DNA from: Spirochaetaceae bacterium
GTDB lineage: Bacteria > Spirochaetota > Spirochaetia > Treponematales > Rectinemataceae
Length of the DNA: 64,000 bases
Assembly (NCBI GenBank): GCA_025356015.1
Contig: JANXYO010000064.1
Span: 17,603 to 81,602, forward strand
Direction: 5' to 3'
The notes under the pieces were generated by a model, which saw only the letters and a list, made by a program, of their open reading frames with translations, did not search any database and had not been told where the DNA came from. A program made the position numbers and the translations under genes. This document shows positions 39,065-48,580 of this stretch, piece by piece; position 1 is the stretch's first letter, and each line of letters opens with the position of its first letter.

Positions 39065-40189
39065 GTGCCTGATCCAGTCTCCGTCTTGGTCGTCGATGAT
39101 TCCGCCCTCATGAGGAACCTGATCTCAAAAATTATCGAAGCCGCGCCAGGCCTCAAGGTCGCCGAGAAGGCGATGAACGGCATATTCGCCTTGCAGAAGA
39201 TTCCCCGTGTCGACCCAGACGTCATCGTCCTGGACATCGAGATGCCGGAGATGAACGGCATCGAGTTCCTGAAGGAAAGAAAACGTCTGGGCATCGAGAT
39301 ACCGGTGGTGATCCTTTCCTCGGTGGCCAAGCAGGGAGCCCAGATCACGATGGAGGCTCTTTCCCTCGGGGCAGCCGACTTCATCACAAAGCCTTCGGGA
39401 TCTACCTCCTCTGATATCCACACCGTCTCAAGCCAGCTTGTCCGCCTCCTTCTGGCATATGGAACTGAATACCGCAGAAACCACGGGAAGGGAGTTCCGC
39501 ACTATGAGTTCGAGGCGCCGGAACGCCTATTCGAGCCGGCTCCGGTCCTTGAGGAACGGGCGGTGTCAAGGTCAAGGCCGGAGCCGCCGAAACCCCTGCG
39601 CTCACCCGGACCGATGGAGATCATCGCGATCGGCATCTCGACCGGAGGACCGAACGCCCTCAGGGAGGTCTTCTCGAAGATCGATGCCGAGCTCGGGCAG
39701 CCCATCTTGGTGGTCCAGCACATGCCGCCAGGTTTCACGGAGGAATTCGCAAAGAGCCTCGATAGGATCTGTCCACTCGATGTGAAGGAGGCGGCGGACG
39801 GCGACCTCATAAGGCCGGGACGGATCCTCATCGCGCCCGGGGACAGACACATAATCGTGGAGCGCAGGCCCCTTGGCACGGTCGCCCGCCTCTCGGAGGC
39901 CCCACCCATGAACGGCCACAGGCCCAGCGCGGACATCTTGTTCGAAAGCGTGGCGAAGACCTACGGGAATCGTGGGATGGGTGTCATCATGACAGGCATG
40001 GGACGGGACGGAGCGAGGGAACTTGGCTCGATCTTCCGGGAGGGCGGCATCACGCTGGGCCAGGACGAGCCTTCTAGCGTGGTGTATGGCATGCCCAAGG
40101 TCGCGTTCGAGCTGGGACATGTTACCCAGCAGGTCTCACTCGCGGAGATGGCGGATACGATAAGCAGGTTGGCCAAGCAGTATCGCTGA
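39065..40189 (+). CDS. cheB: Chemotaxis response regulator methylesterase CheB
   Basis: The 374-residue protein has a receiver domain (phosphoacceptor aspartate in VIVLDIEMPEMNGIEFL, conserved lysine in DFITKPSG) and a C-terminal methylesterase with the triad positions in GISTGGPNALREV (Ser), VVQHMPPGF (His) and MTGMGRDGARELG (Asp). It removes receptor methyl groups after CheA phosphorylation. The start is probably a GTG codon behind GGGGAGC. No cheA, cheW or receptor genes are in the window. Confidence 0.94.
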   Translation: MPDPVSVLVVDDSALMRNLISKIIEAAPGLKVAEKAMNGIFALQKIPRVDPDVIVLDIEMPEMNGIEFLKERKRLGIEIPVVILSSVAKQGAQITMEALSLGAADFITKPSGSTSSDIHTVSSQLVRLLLAYGTEYRRNHGKGVPHYEFEAPERLFEPAPVLEERAVSRSRPEPPKPLRSPGPMEIIAIGISTGGPNALREVFSKIDAELGQPILVVQHMPPGFTEEFAKSLDRICPLDVKEAADGDLIRPGRILIAPGDRHIIVERRPLGTVARLSEAPPMNGHRPSADILFESVAKTYGNRGMGVIMTGMGRDGARELGSIFREGGITLGQDEPSSVVYGMPKVAFELGHVTQQVSLAEMADTISRLAKQYR

Positions 40190-40277
40190 ATGCCGGACAC
40201 GCTTTCCCGAGCCCCGTGGCAGCAGTATCTTATTCTTGTAGGGTGATTGACGGAGCGATCCACTCCAGGAGGCCAGC

Positions 40278-40466
40278 ATGGCAACGAAGAACTACAAGTG
40301 CAAGGATTGCGGGAAGGAAGTCACCGTGGAAGCGCGCGCTGCAGCCCCTGGCTGCTGCGGCGGGAAGATGGACCAACTTCCCCTGGATCCCTGCACCCAT
40401 CCCAGCGCCGCGGAGGCGAGCAGGACAGGCATGGTTGACGATGCCTGCGATGATGGCGTGCACTAG
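40278..40466 (+). CDS. Small cysteine-rich protein with a zinc-ribbon-like N-terminus
   Basis: The 62-residue protein starts MATKNYKCKDCGKEVTVEA, with a CxxC pair (Cys8, Cys11), then CC at 26-27 and single cysteines near 39 and 57. The pairs suggest one zinc site. AGGAGG lies upstream of the ATG. It ends before a strong hairpin and is convergent with nfu. The function is unknown. Confidence 0.6.
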   Translation: MATKNYKCKDCGKEVTVEARAAAPGCCGGKMDQLPLDPCTHPSAAEASRTGMVDDACDDGVH

Positions 40467-40493
40467 GAACAGCGAACTTCATGGAAATGGAAC

Positions 40494-40513
40494 GGCCGCC
40501 CCCAAGGGCGGCC
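40494..40513. terminator. Terminator between the Cys-rich gene and nfu
   Basis: GGCCGCCC (40494-40501) pairs with GGGCGGCC (40506-40513) over a four-base loop, followed on the plus strand by GATTTTAT. It can serve both convergent genes. Confidence 0.85.
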
Positions 40514-40520
40514 GATTTTA

Positions 40521-40745
40521 TCAGGCTTGGATAACCTCGGTTACCTCGGGAATTATTTTCTTGAGATAGTTCTCGACGCCTTGTTTGAGTGTTATCGTGG
40601 ACATGGGGCAGGAGCCGCATGCGCCGGTAAGCCTGACCTTCACGACACCATCGTCGCCCACCGAAACGAGCTCGATATCTCCACCATCGGCCTGGAGTGA
40701 CGGCCGGACGTCCTGTATTGCGCGCTGGACCTTCTCGGTTAGCAT
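40521..40745 (-). CDS. NifU-like scaffold protein (Nfu domain only)
   Basis: The 74-residue protein is a single Nfu domain with the CxxC cluster-binding motif in LTGACGSCPMSTITLKQGVE. It would carry a [4Fe-4S] cluster to apo-proteins; the radical SAM remnant and PurF nearby are examples of cluster users. AAGGAG lies seven bases before the ATG. Confidence 0.9.
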   Translation of the reverse strand: MLTEKVQRAIQDVRPSLQADGGDIELVSVGDDGVVKVRLTGACGSCPMSTITLKQGVENYLKKIIPEVTEVIQA

Positions 40746-40824
40746 GGTTTACTCCTTGCGTCCAATGTAGCCAGTCGGGCCGCGGAGGGTCAAGTTCCGC
40801 TCCCGGGACCCACGGCAGCCTGCC

Positions 40825-40854
40825 TTGGAGGGCCGCCCGACGGTATGCTACAAT
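40825..40854 (+). promoter_or_regulatory. parAB promoter
   Basis: TTGGAG (40825-40830), an 18-base spacer and TACAAT (40849-40854) lie 27 bases before the parA ATG. Confidence 0.5.
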
Positions 40855-40881
40855 CCCAATAATCAAGAGCGGAGAGGCGCA

Positions 40882-41742
40882 ATGGCGCGAATCATCGTTT
40901 TCGTGAATCAAAAAGGCGGAGTGGGCAAGACCACAAGCGCCATCAACCTCGGCGCTTATCTGGCTCTCGCCGGTAAGCGCACGCTTCTGGTCGATTTTGA
41001 TCCCCAGGCAAATCTCACTAGCGGGGTCGGGGCCTCTGCGGGGGAGCGCGGTATCTACCAGGTCGTTGCCGGACAGGCGACTATGGCAGAAGTCCTGAAG
41101 CCAACAAAGGTTCCCGGCCTATCTGTTGTCCCCTCATCGATCGATCTCTCGGGTGCTACCGTGGAGCTTGTGGACAAGGACGATCGCAACGAATATCTCA
41201 AGCGCGCGCTTGAGCCGCTTCGCGCGGACTTCGACTACATCCTCATCGATTGCCCGCCCTCGCTCGGGATACTCACCCTCAACGGCCTCATGGCTGCTGA
41301 CGAGGTGCTGATACCTCTCCAGTGCGAATATTTCGCCCTCGAAGGCCTGTCCCTGATTCTCCAGACAGTCAGCCTTGTCCAGAAAAGCATGAACACCAGC
41401 CTCGCCGTCTCTGGTATCCTTTTCACCATGTACGATTCAAGGACCAAGCTTGCGCAGGACGTCGTCCAGCAGGTGACGGAGTATTTCAAGGACAGGGTCT
41501 TCCGCACCATCGTGCCGAGGAATGTCAGGCTCTCGGAGGCCCCCTCGCACGGCCTCCCTGTTTGCCTCTACGACCCGACCTGCATCGGCGCGAAGAGCTA
41601 TGAATCCCTTGCCCGCGAGCTCATCGCGCGAAACGCGGGGATCGATTTCCAGTTGCCTCCAAAGGCGGCTGCCAAGGATGCGTCTTCGTTGTTCGACGGC
41701 GTTGCGGCCGGGATTCACCTCGAAGGCTCGGGGAATGGCTAA
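40882..41742 (+). CDS. parA: Chromosome-partitioning ATPase ParA/Soj
   Basis: The 286-residue deviant Walker ATPase has NQKGGVGKTTSAINLG at its N-terminus, LLVDFDPQANLT and DCPPSLGILTLN. It binds DNA nonspecifically and moves ParB-parS complexes. The ATG at 40882 follows GGAGAGG; upstream codons are not family-like. parB overlaps its end by eight bases. Confidence 0.94.
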   Translation: MARIIVFVNQKGGVGKTTSAINLGAYLALAGKRTLLVDFDPQANLTSGVGASAGERGIYQVVAGQATMAEVLKPTKVPGLSVVPSSIDLSGATVELVDKDDRNEYLKRALEPLRADFDYILIDCPPSLGILTLNGLMAADEVLIPLQCEYFALEGLSLILQTVSLVQKSMNTSLAVSGILFTMYDSRTKLAQDVVQQVTEYFKDRVFRTIVPRNVRLSEAPSHGLPVCLYDPTCIGAKSYESLARELIARNAGIDFQLPPKAAAKDASSLFDGVAAGIHLEGSGNG

Positions 41743-42637
41743 GCAGTTTGGCCTTGGACGGGGACTTGGGGCCCTGATACCCGAGCCGGAACCTGTTCCC
41801 CTGACCCTTGGTGGTTCCGATGAGCATCGGGACGGGATCCTCAGGGTGCCCCTCGGGAGGCTGAGGGCCAATCCGGACCAGCCACGAAAGAGCTTCCCTG
41901 ACGAATCCATATCGGAGCTCGCCGAATCGCTCAAGCGCCACGGCCTCATCCAGCCGATCCTCGCGGAAGATGCCGGAGACGGGACCTACACCATCATCGC
42001 AGGAGAGCGCCGTTTCCGGGCCGCCGAGCGCGCGGGACTCCGCGAGGTGCCGGTAATCGTCCGATCGCTCTCGCCCGAGAAGCGGCTCGAGATTGCCCTC
42101 ATCGAGAACGTCCAGCGCGAGGACCTGAATCCCGTGGAAGAGGCAGAGGCCTACCGCGCCCTCATGGCCCTGGGCGGGCGTTCCCAGGAAGAAGTCGCCG
42201 ATGCCGTGGGTAAGAGCCGGAGCGCGGTGGCCAACGCCCTGCGGCTGCTGAGGCTTCCCGAACACATGCTCTCTGGCTTGCGGGATGGTGTCCTGAGCCC
42301 GGGCCACGCACGAGCTGTCCTGATGGTCAACGCCGTCGAGCAGCGCGAGGCCCTCTTCGCGCGCGTCGTGGCCGAAGGCATCTCGGTGCGGGAGGCAGAA
42401 GCCGCAGCCCAGGAGCTAAACCGCGGGAATCAGGGCAGGAGTCCAAGCCCCGCCAAGAAGAGCGCTGAGCACAGCAAGGGACCCGAGATCCACGATCTCG
42501 AGGAAAGGCTGATCGAGGCCCTCGGCACGAAGGTCAGCGTTCGCGGGGACGGAGCGAAGGGCACTATCTCGATCGAATACTATTCCCTCGATGACCTCGA
42601 GCGGATACTTGGCGTGATCATCGTCGATGGCCGCTAG
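41735..42637 (+). CDS. parB: Chromosome-partitioning protein ParB/Spo0J
   Basis: The 300-residue protein has the N-terminal ParA-binding start GLGRGLGALIP, the CTPase motifs GERRFRAAERAG and ENVQREDLNPVEEAEAY, a central helix-turn-helix (QEEVADAVGKSRSAVANALRLL) and a C-terminal dimer domain. It should bind the parS site at 17537-17552 and load SMC. Confidence 0.95.
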   Translation: MAKQFGLGRGLGALIPEPEPVPLTLGGSDEHRDGILRVPLGRLRANPDQPRKSFPDESISELAESLKRHGLIQPILAEDAGDGTYTIIAGERRFRAAERAGLREVPVIVRSLSPEKRLEIALIENVQREDLNPVEEAEAYRALMALGGRSQEEVADAVGKSRSAVANALRLLRLPEHMLSGLRDGVLSPGHARAVLMVNAVEQREALFARVVAEGISVREAEAAAQELNRGNQGRSPSPAKKSAEHSKGPEIHDLEERLIEALGTKVSVRGDGAKGTISIEYYSLDDLERILGVIIVDGR

Positions 42638-42658
42638 GCGGCCAGGCGGGAGGACGAA

Positions 42659-43390
42659 TTGCGCAACCCCAGACTTCGGTTCTATTTGGGCATTGTGGCC
42701 ATTGTGGCCGCGCTCAGCATTCCCCTCCCCTCGGCCTCGGCCCAGGACGTGCCCGAGCCCCCAGGCTCTGACGCCTATCCTGGCTTTGATGTCCGTTATG
42801 GGATCCCCGAGGGAACCAAGCTTCAGCAGCTTCTCGACAAGCCAACCCTGATAAGCATGATCGTGAAACAGTTCCAGTTGCCCGGGGGGGGCGAGTTCCG
42901 GCTCAGCGGCTATGGGGAGGCGCATGCGGTCTACGATGTGCCGCTGGCCGCGGTGATCCAGGTGCTCGAGGACTACGAGCACCAGAAGTCATACTCCCCG
43001 AACCTCTTCGAGGTCAGGGTCGAATCCAGGGATGGCAAACGGACCGTTGTCTATCAGGATCTGGGGATGAGCTTCCTTGGATTAAAGGCAGGCTACAAGA
43101 TCCGTGTCGAGGTCGACCGCGACGAGCTTCCCGGAGGCGCAGTTGGCCTTAGGGCCAGGCTTCTCGAAAGCGTGGATGGCCACCTCTTTGAGTCCTTTTC
43201 AAGCTGGTATCTGCAGCAAGTCGAAGTCGACGGACGGAACCTGGTTTACTTGCGGATTTTCACACGCTCGGGAATCAGGAAGCCGATCCTGGGCATGGCC
43301 GCGGCCACCAAAGGCTTTACCCCGGGTAACCTGAAGGGCCAGCTCAAGGACACGGTCAAGGAAGCCCTGCGCAGACTGGGAACAAGTTAG
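42659..43390 (+). CDS. Secreted START/SRPBCC-like protein, TTG start
   Basis: The TTG at 42659 has GGGAGG five bases upstream. Residues 1-28 form a signal peptide (LGIVAIVAALSIPLPSASA, cleavage before QD). The mature part of about 215 residues shows the pattern of a helix-grip START/polyketide-cyclase fold (YGEAHAVYDVPLAAVIQVLEDYEHQKSYSPNL). Such periplasmic proteins bind lipids or hydrophobic ligands; the ligand is unknown. It follows parB by 21 bases. Confidence 0.7.
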   Translation: MRNPRLRFYLGIVAIVAALSIPLPSASAQDVPEPPGSDAYPGFDVRYGIPEGTKLQQLLDKPTLISMIVKQFQLPGGGEFRLSGYGEAHAVYDVPLAAVIQVLEDYEHQKSYSPNLFEVRVESRDGKRTVVYQDLGMSFLGLKAGYKIRVEVDRDELPGGAVGLRARLLESVDGHLFESFSSWYLQQVEVDGRNLVYLRIFTRSGIRKPILGMAAATKGFTPGNLKGQLKDTVKEALRRLGTS

Positions 43391-43428
43391 AGAGGCAGTG
43401 ATGCCAGGGCTTGCCCGGCCCATATTGA

Positions 43429-44790
<1,362 letters not shown>

Positions 44791-44810
44791 GCCGGAGCAA
44801 TGTTCCTGAA

Positions 44811-44844
44811 CGATCACGGCCGCCCTCTGGGGCGGCCGTGATCG
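44811..44844. terminator. Bidirectional terminator after eno
   Basis: A perfect 14-base stem CGATCACGGCCGCC / GGCGGCCGTGATCG with a six-base loop lies between convergent eno and the M42 peptidase gene. Confidence 0.85.
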
Positions 44845-44860
44845 TCTCGTCGCCCTGGGC

Positions 44861-45892
44861 CTATTCCGTGAGGTACTCCACAAGCAGGGCAAGGCTGTTC
44901 CCGAGCGCGTCGCGATGGGTGCGCTCATAGCCGTGGCTGGCGTAGACCCCTGGTCCGATGAGGCCGTGTCTGAGGTCATGCCCCGCCGCGAGGGCGACGT
45001 CTGCGTCCGAGGCGTAGTGGGGATAGACATCGACGGCAAAGGCGCAGCCTGAGCGCTTTGCGGCTTCGACCAGGTTCGAGGTCACCGTCCAGTCATAGGG
45101 TCCCCTCGAGTCCTTTGCGCAGATCGAGACCATGTGCTCGTCGCAGCCCAGATCCTCGCCAACCGCGCCCATGTCGACGCTGAGTATCTCCGCGGAGCCG
45201 GCGGGAATCACTGCTCCGCCGTGGCCCACTTCCTCGTAGGTCGTGAACAGGAGGTATGTCTTACGCCTGAGCCTGCGGCCGCCCGAGGCCAGGCAGCCGG
45301 CGAAAGCGAGGAGGATGCCGGCCGAGGCCTTGTCGTCGAGGTGGCGGCTCTTGATAAAGCCGCTGTCAGTAAGGACGGCGCGGGGATCAAGGGAGACAAT
45401 GTCGCCGCTTGAAATACCGAGGGCGATGGTGTGCTCTCTTCTCGAGACCTTCTCGTCGACCAGGATTTCGATGTTGTCCTCGTCGGGTTTCAGCTCCTTG
45501 AGCTTGGCGTTGACGTGGGATGAGGCTTCGACCGGCTGGAAGGTGCCAGTGTAGCTTCGGCCGTCGCGGGTGTGGATGACGCAGGTCTCGGTGACCACGG
45601 AGAGATCGGGGTAGCCGCCGAGCTTTGAATAGCGGAGTCTCCCGTTTGGCTTTACCGCCCTGACGATGGCTCCAAGGGTATCGATGTGGGCGGCGACCAC
45701 GACAGGCTCGCCCTCCCCCCCGAGATCGCAAAGGATTGATCCCTTTACGCTTCTGATGGGGGAGAAGCCAGCGGCGGCCAGCGAATCCCTCACATATTCC
45801 TCGGCCTGCTTTGTGAAACCCGTCGGGCTTGGGATGCGGCACAGGGCGAGGGTGTGGTCCACCGCTTCCTGGGTAGTCCGTTCATTCAGCAT
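44861..45892 (-). CDS. M42-family aminopeptidase
   Basis: The 343-residue metallopeptidase has the M42 landmarks AAHIDTLGAIVR (first metal histidine), RHLDDKASAGILLAFA (bridging aspartate) and FTTYEEVGHGG (catalytic and metal glutamates), plus a late histidine in ASHGYERTH. Relatives are large oligomeric aminopeptidases or endoglucanase-like proteins with two zinc or cobalt ions. It is a single gene between the eno terminator and the YkgJ/Ada pair. Confidence 0.9.
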   Translation of the reverse strand: MLNERTTQEAVDHTLALCRIPSPTGFTKQAEEYVRDSLAAAGFSPIRSVKGSILCDLGGEGEPVVVAAHIDTLGAIVRAVKPNGRLRYSKLGGYPDLSVVTETCVIHTRDGRSYTGTFQPVEASSHVNAKLKELKPDEDNIEILVDEKVSRREHTIALGISSGDIVSLDPRAVLTDSGFIKSRHLDDKASAGILLAFAGCLASGGRRLRRKTYLLFTTYEEVGHGGAVIPAGSAEILSVDMGAVGEDLGCDEHMVSICAKDSRGPYDWTVTSNLVEAAKRSGCAFAVDVYPHYASDADVALAAGHDLRHGLIGPGVYASHGYERTHRDALGNSLALLVEYLTE

Positions 45893-45972
45893 CAGGTAGT
45901 CCTCCGACCTAAACTGGTATCATACACCCTGAAATGGCGGATGAGGAACACGCCGATCCGCGCCAATTGCCC

Positions 45973-46248
45973 TCACCCGCCCGGGCGCGGGTCAGTATCG
46001 CGCTCGAGGCGCTCAAGGTACGCCAGGGCTTCCTCGCGGGAAGAGCCGCACATCTCGGGCTCGCTCTTGAGCGATGAACACACGGCCGGGCGTTCTTCCT
46101 TGCCATAGAGCCTGCACAGCCCAGACCCATCGAGATGGGGGCAAGCCAGACCCGCGGGTTTTCCCCCGGGAAGGCCGGGCAGGGGAGAGGAGATAGATGG
46201 CGCTATGCAGCAGGCCGAGCAGCCCGGTCTGCAGCTCGACTCGCTCAT
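45973..46248 (-). CDS. YkgJ-like cysteine-cluster protein
   Basis: The 91-residue product has CRPGCSACC near the N-terminus, LACPHLDGSGLCRLYG in the middle and PAVCSSLKSEPEMC towards the end: the eight-cysteine pattern of the YkgJ zinc/iron-chelating family. The ATG overlaps the ada stop by four bases, and a longer open frame upstream is an artefact of ada. No activity is established for the family. Confidence 0.75.
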   Translation of the reverse strand: MSESSCRPGCSACCIAPSISSPLPGLPGGKPAGLACPHLDGSGLCRLYGKEERPAVCSSLKSEPEMCGSSREEALAYLERLERDTDPRPGG

Positions 46249-47354
46249 CGGTCGAAGAGCTCCGGTTCGCGTGCCTTCTTCGCCGCCTTCGGGCCAGCCT
46301 CGATGTCGAGCAGCCGCCGTTTTCGCCACATGCCGCCGCCGTAGCCGCCAAGCCCGCCGTCGGCACCAATCACTCGGTGGCAGGGTACGAGGATCGCGAT
46401 CCTGTTGACGCCATTGGCCCGAGCGACAGCCCGCACGGCCGTGGGCTCTCCGATCGCGCGGGCGAGCTCCCCATAGGAACAGGTCTTGGCGTAGGGGATG
46501 TTCCTGAGGGCCTGCCAGACACGCTCCTGGAAGGGAGTGCCTGGTTCGTGGATGGGTAGGCTGAAGGCCTTGCGCTTGCCCGCGAAATATTCGGCTAGTT
46601 CCCCACCCAGTGTGTCCAGAAAGGGATGGGGGGCAGGAGCGGCGGGCATCCCGATCCTTGCCGAGAGGGTTTTTGACTGGAGTTCGAGCATGCGGCGGTC
46701 GGAGAACTCGAGCAGGCAGATGCCTTTGTCGGTCGCTCCCGCCACCATGGGACCGAGAGAAGTCTCCAGCCATGCGATGCGGATGAAATCGGCTCCGGCC
46801 CCGCCGGGCTTTCCCCCGGCGGCCGCGCTTCGCCCCGGGGCTTCGCCAAAGAGGTGGTGGAATGCCTCCCTGAAGCCGGAATGGGATTCATAGCCATGGT
46901 CGAAGACGGCATCGTCGATGCTGGAGCCATCCTTGATTGCCTCGAACGCGGCTGCCAGCCTACGCGCCCGCTGATAGGCCTGGAATGTGAGGCCGAAGCG
47001 GGACTGGAAACGGCGCCGCACGGTCGCTGGATCGAGACCCCCGGCCCTGAGTTCGACGTCCCTGACCCGTTTTCGGGGGTCGGCCTCGATCGCGGCAACC
47101 AGGGCGCCCATCCATTCGGGGTCGGCCTCAGAGGCGAGGGGCTTGCAGCGTTCGCAGGGACGAAAGCCCGCGCACAATGCCTCGGATGCGGAAGCATAGA
47201 AGACGACATTCTGGGGAAGCGGTTTGCGTGCTGGACACGAAGGCTTGCAGAAGATCCCTGTCGTGGTCACAGCCGCGAAGAATAGGCCATCGTAGCCGGA
47301 GTCACGTGCGCGGAAGGCCGTATCCATCTCGGTCTGGGAAGGCAGATCGTCCAT
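46245..47354 (-). CDS. ada: Ada-type bifunctional O6-methylguanine methyltransferase/regulator
   Basis: The 369-residue protein has the full Ada architecture. An N-terminal zinc domain carries four cysteines (GIFCKPSCPARKPLP and RPCERCKP), which take methyl from phosphotriesters. An AraC-type helix-turn-helix (VRRRFQSRFGLTFQAYQRARRL) follows, and then the C-terminal methyltransferase with the acceptor cysteine in ILVPCHRVIGADGGLGGYGGG. It is probably inducible by alkylation and may control itself and the downstream YkgJ-like gene. Confidence 0.92.
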   Translation of the reverse strand: MDDLPSQTEMDTAFRARDSGYDGLFFAAVTTTGIFCKPSCPARKPLPQNVVFYASASEALCAGFRPCERCKPLASEADPEWMGALVAAIEADPRKRVRDVELRAGGLDPATVRRRFQSRFGLTFQAYQRARRLAAAFEAIKDGSSIDDAVFDHGYESHSGFREAFHHLFGEAPGRSAAAGGKPGGAGADFIRIAWLETSLGPMVAGATDKGICLLEFSDRRMLELQSKTLSARIGMPAAPAPHPFLDTLGGELAEYFAGKRKAFSLPIHEPGTPFQERVWQALRNIPYAKTCSYGELARAIGEPTAVRAVARANGVNRIAILVPCHRVIGADGGLGGYGGGMWRKRRLLDIEAGPKAAKKAREPELFDR

Positions 47355-47464
47355 GGCTATCCTCTCTGACTAAGGATGATACGCCGATGGGCCCGGCCCT
47401 GACCACCGAAAACTGGACGTCTATGCAGGCGCCCTATAACCGGGCGGGGCTTCCCAAAAGTGAA

Positions 47465-47485
47465 GGCGCACATCGAATGTGCGCC
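47465..47485 (-). terminator. Terminator of tRNA-Leu
   Basis: GGCGCACAT / ATGTGCGCC form a perfect nine-base stem with a three-base loop. In the minus direction it follows the tRNA by nine bases and is itself followed by TTCACTTTTG. Confidence 0.75.
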
Positions 47486-47493
47486 CTCCTCAT

Positions 47494-47576
47494 TGCCGGC
47501 AGTGGGACTTGAACCCACACGCTCTTGCGAGCAGCAGATTTTGAGTCTGCCGTGTATGCCATTTCACCATGCCGGC
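47494..47576 (-). tRNA. tRNA-Leu (CAA anticodon)
   Basis: The 83-base minus-strand cloverleaf has acceptor GCCGGCA/TGCCGGC, anticodon stem GCAGA/TCTGC with loop CTCAAAA (anticodon CAA), a long variable arm (class II: TGCTCGCAAGAGCG) and T arm GTGGG-TTCAAGT-CCCAC. CCA is not encoded; the flank reads ATG. Confidence 0.95.
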
Positions 47577-47586
47577 AGAATGGACG

Positions 47587-47615
47587 TTTCTACTATGGGC
47601 AGGGCAAGGAGTCAA
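47587..47615 (-). promoter_or_regulatory. tRNA-Leu promoter
   Basis: Minus-strand TTGACT (47615-47610), a 17-base spacer and TAGAAA (47592-47587) lie ten bases before the tRNA 5' end. Confidence 0.6.
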
Positions 47616-47667
47616 GCCTTGCTGCCTCGGCGGAGTCAAGCATACACTAAGGCACTAGGGGGCGCAC

Positions 47668-48561
47668 ATGGACGGAATACAAGGCTGGGGTCTCATGGCT
47701 GTCCGCGCTATCCAGGGTTTTGCCAGCCCCGCACTCACTTCCTTCATGGTGGGCCTGAGCTATCTGGGCAATTTCTGGCTCCTCATATTCGTGATGCCGG
47801 GGATCTTCTGGTGCTTCGACCGACGCCGAGGAGCAAGGCTTGGCATCCTCCTCTTCATCTCTGGCTTCGTGAATCTCTGGCTCAAACTCGTGTTCGCCCA
47901 GCCCCGACCCTATGACCTGGATCAATCCCTGGCCCTCGCGAGGGAAAGCACTTTCGGACTGCCATCAGGCCACGCACAGAACTCACTTGTATTCTACGGA
48001 AGCGTGGAGCCGCTGATCCGGCGGCCATGGGGTAACCTGATCGCCGTAGCGGTTCCGGTCCTTATCGGGCTCAGCCGGATCTACCTAGGGGTGCATTTCC
48101 CGAGCGACGTCCTTGTGGGATGGGCCATCGGCCTCGTCATCCTGCTCTGCGAGAGGCTCTTCGGAGGATGGGTCGATCGCCTCTTCGCCCTGCTGCGTGA
48201 GCGGCTCCAGTTTGCCCTCGTCGCCGCCGCAGCCCTGGCCATGAACGCAATCGACAAGTCCGAGACCGCGCTTACCGGCGCCTTTTTCGGCTTCGCCGTC
48301 GGCCTCGTCTACTTGCCCCGCCTCGCGCCGTTCAGCGCCTCGGGCACGACAGGGAAGCGGGCACTGCGCTACTTGCTTGGCGCGGGTGCCGGATTCGGAC
48401 TTTTTGCTCTTCTTGGTCTGGCCACCCGGGGCATCGAGAGCTTGAGTCCCTCGCTAGTTCGCTTCGTCAGCAGCGCGATCCTGGGACTATGGCTATCGCT
48501 TGGCGCTCCCTTGGCCTTCCTCGCCCTTGGCCTGGCAGATAGGGAACTGGCGGAGGAGTGA
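47668..48561 (+). CDS. PAP2-family membrane phosphatase
   Basis: The 297-residue integral membrane protein has the three PAP2 motifs: KLVFAQPRPYD, PSGHAQNS and SRIYLGVHFPSDVLVG. Eight or so hydrophobic segments are visible, the last four beyond the phosphatase core. It probably removes phosphate from undecaprenyl pyrophosphate or a lipid phosphate. AGGGGG lies before the ATG. A candidate promoter is TTGCTG (47619-47624), 18 bases, TACACT (47643-47648). Confidence 0.88.
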   Translation: MDGIQGWGLMAVRAIQGFASPALTSFMVGLSYLGNFWLLIFVMPGIFWCFDRRRGARLGILLFISGFVNLWLKLVFAQPRPYDLDQSLALARESTFGLPSGHAQNSLVFYGSVEPLIRRPWGNLIAVAVPVLIGLSRIYLGVHFPSDVLVGWAIGLVILLCERLFGGWVDRLFALLRERLQFALVAAAALAMNAIDKSETALTGAFFGFAVGLVYLPRLAPFSASGTTGKRALRYLLGAGAGFGLFALLGLATRGIESLSPSLVRFVSSAILGLWLSLGAPLAFLALGLADRELAEE

Positions 48562-48580
48562 GACCGTCGCAGGCCGCTGC

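Noticed and set aside
47609..47641. Direct repeat GGAGTCAAGC twice between tRNA-Leu and the PAP2 gene
   Set aside because: One copy is the -35 region of the tRNA promoter; too short to claim as an operator.
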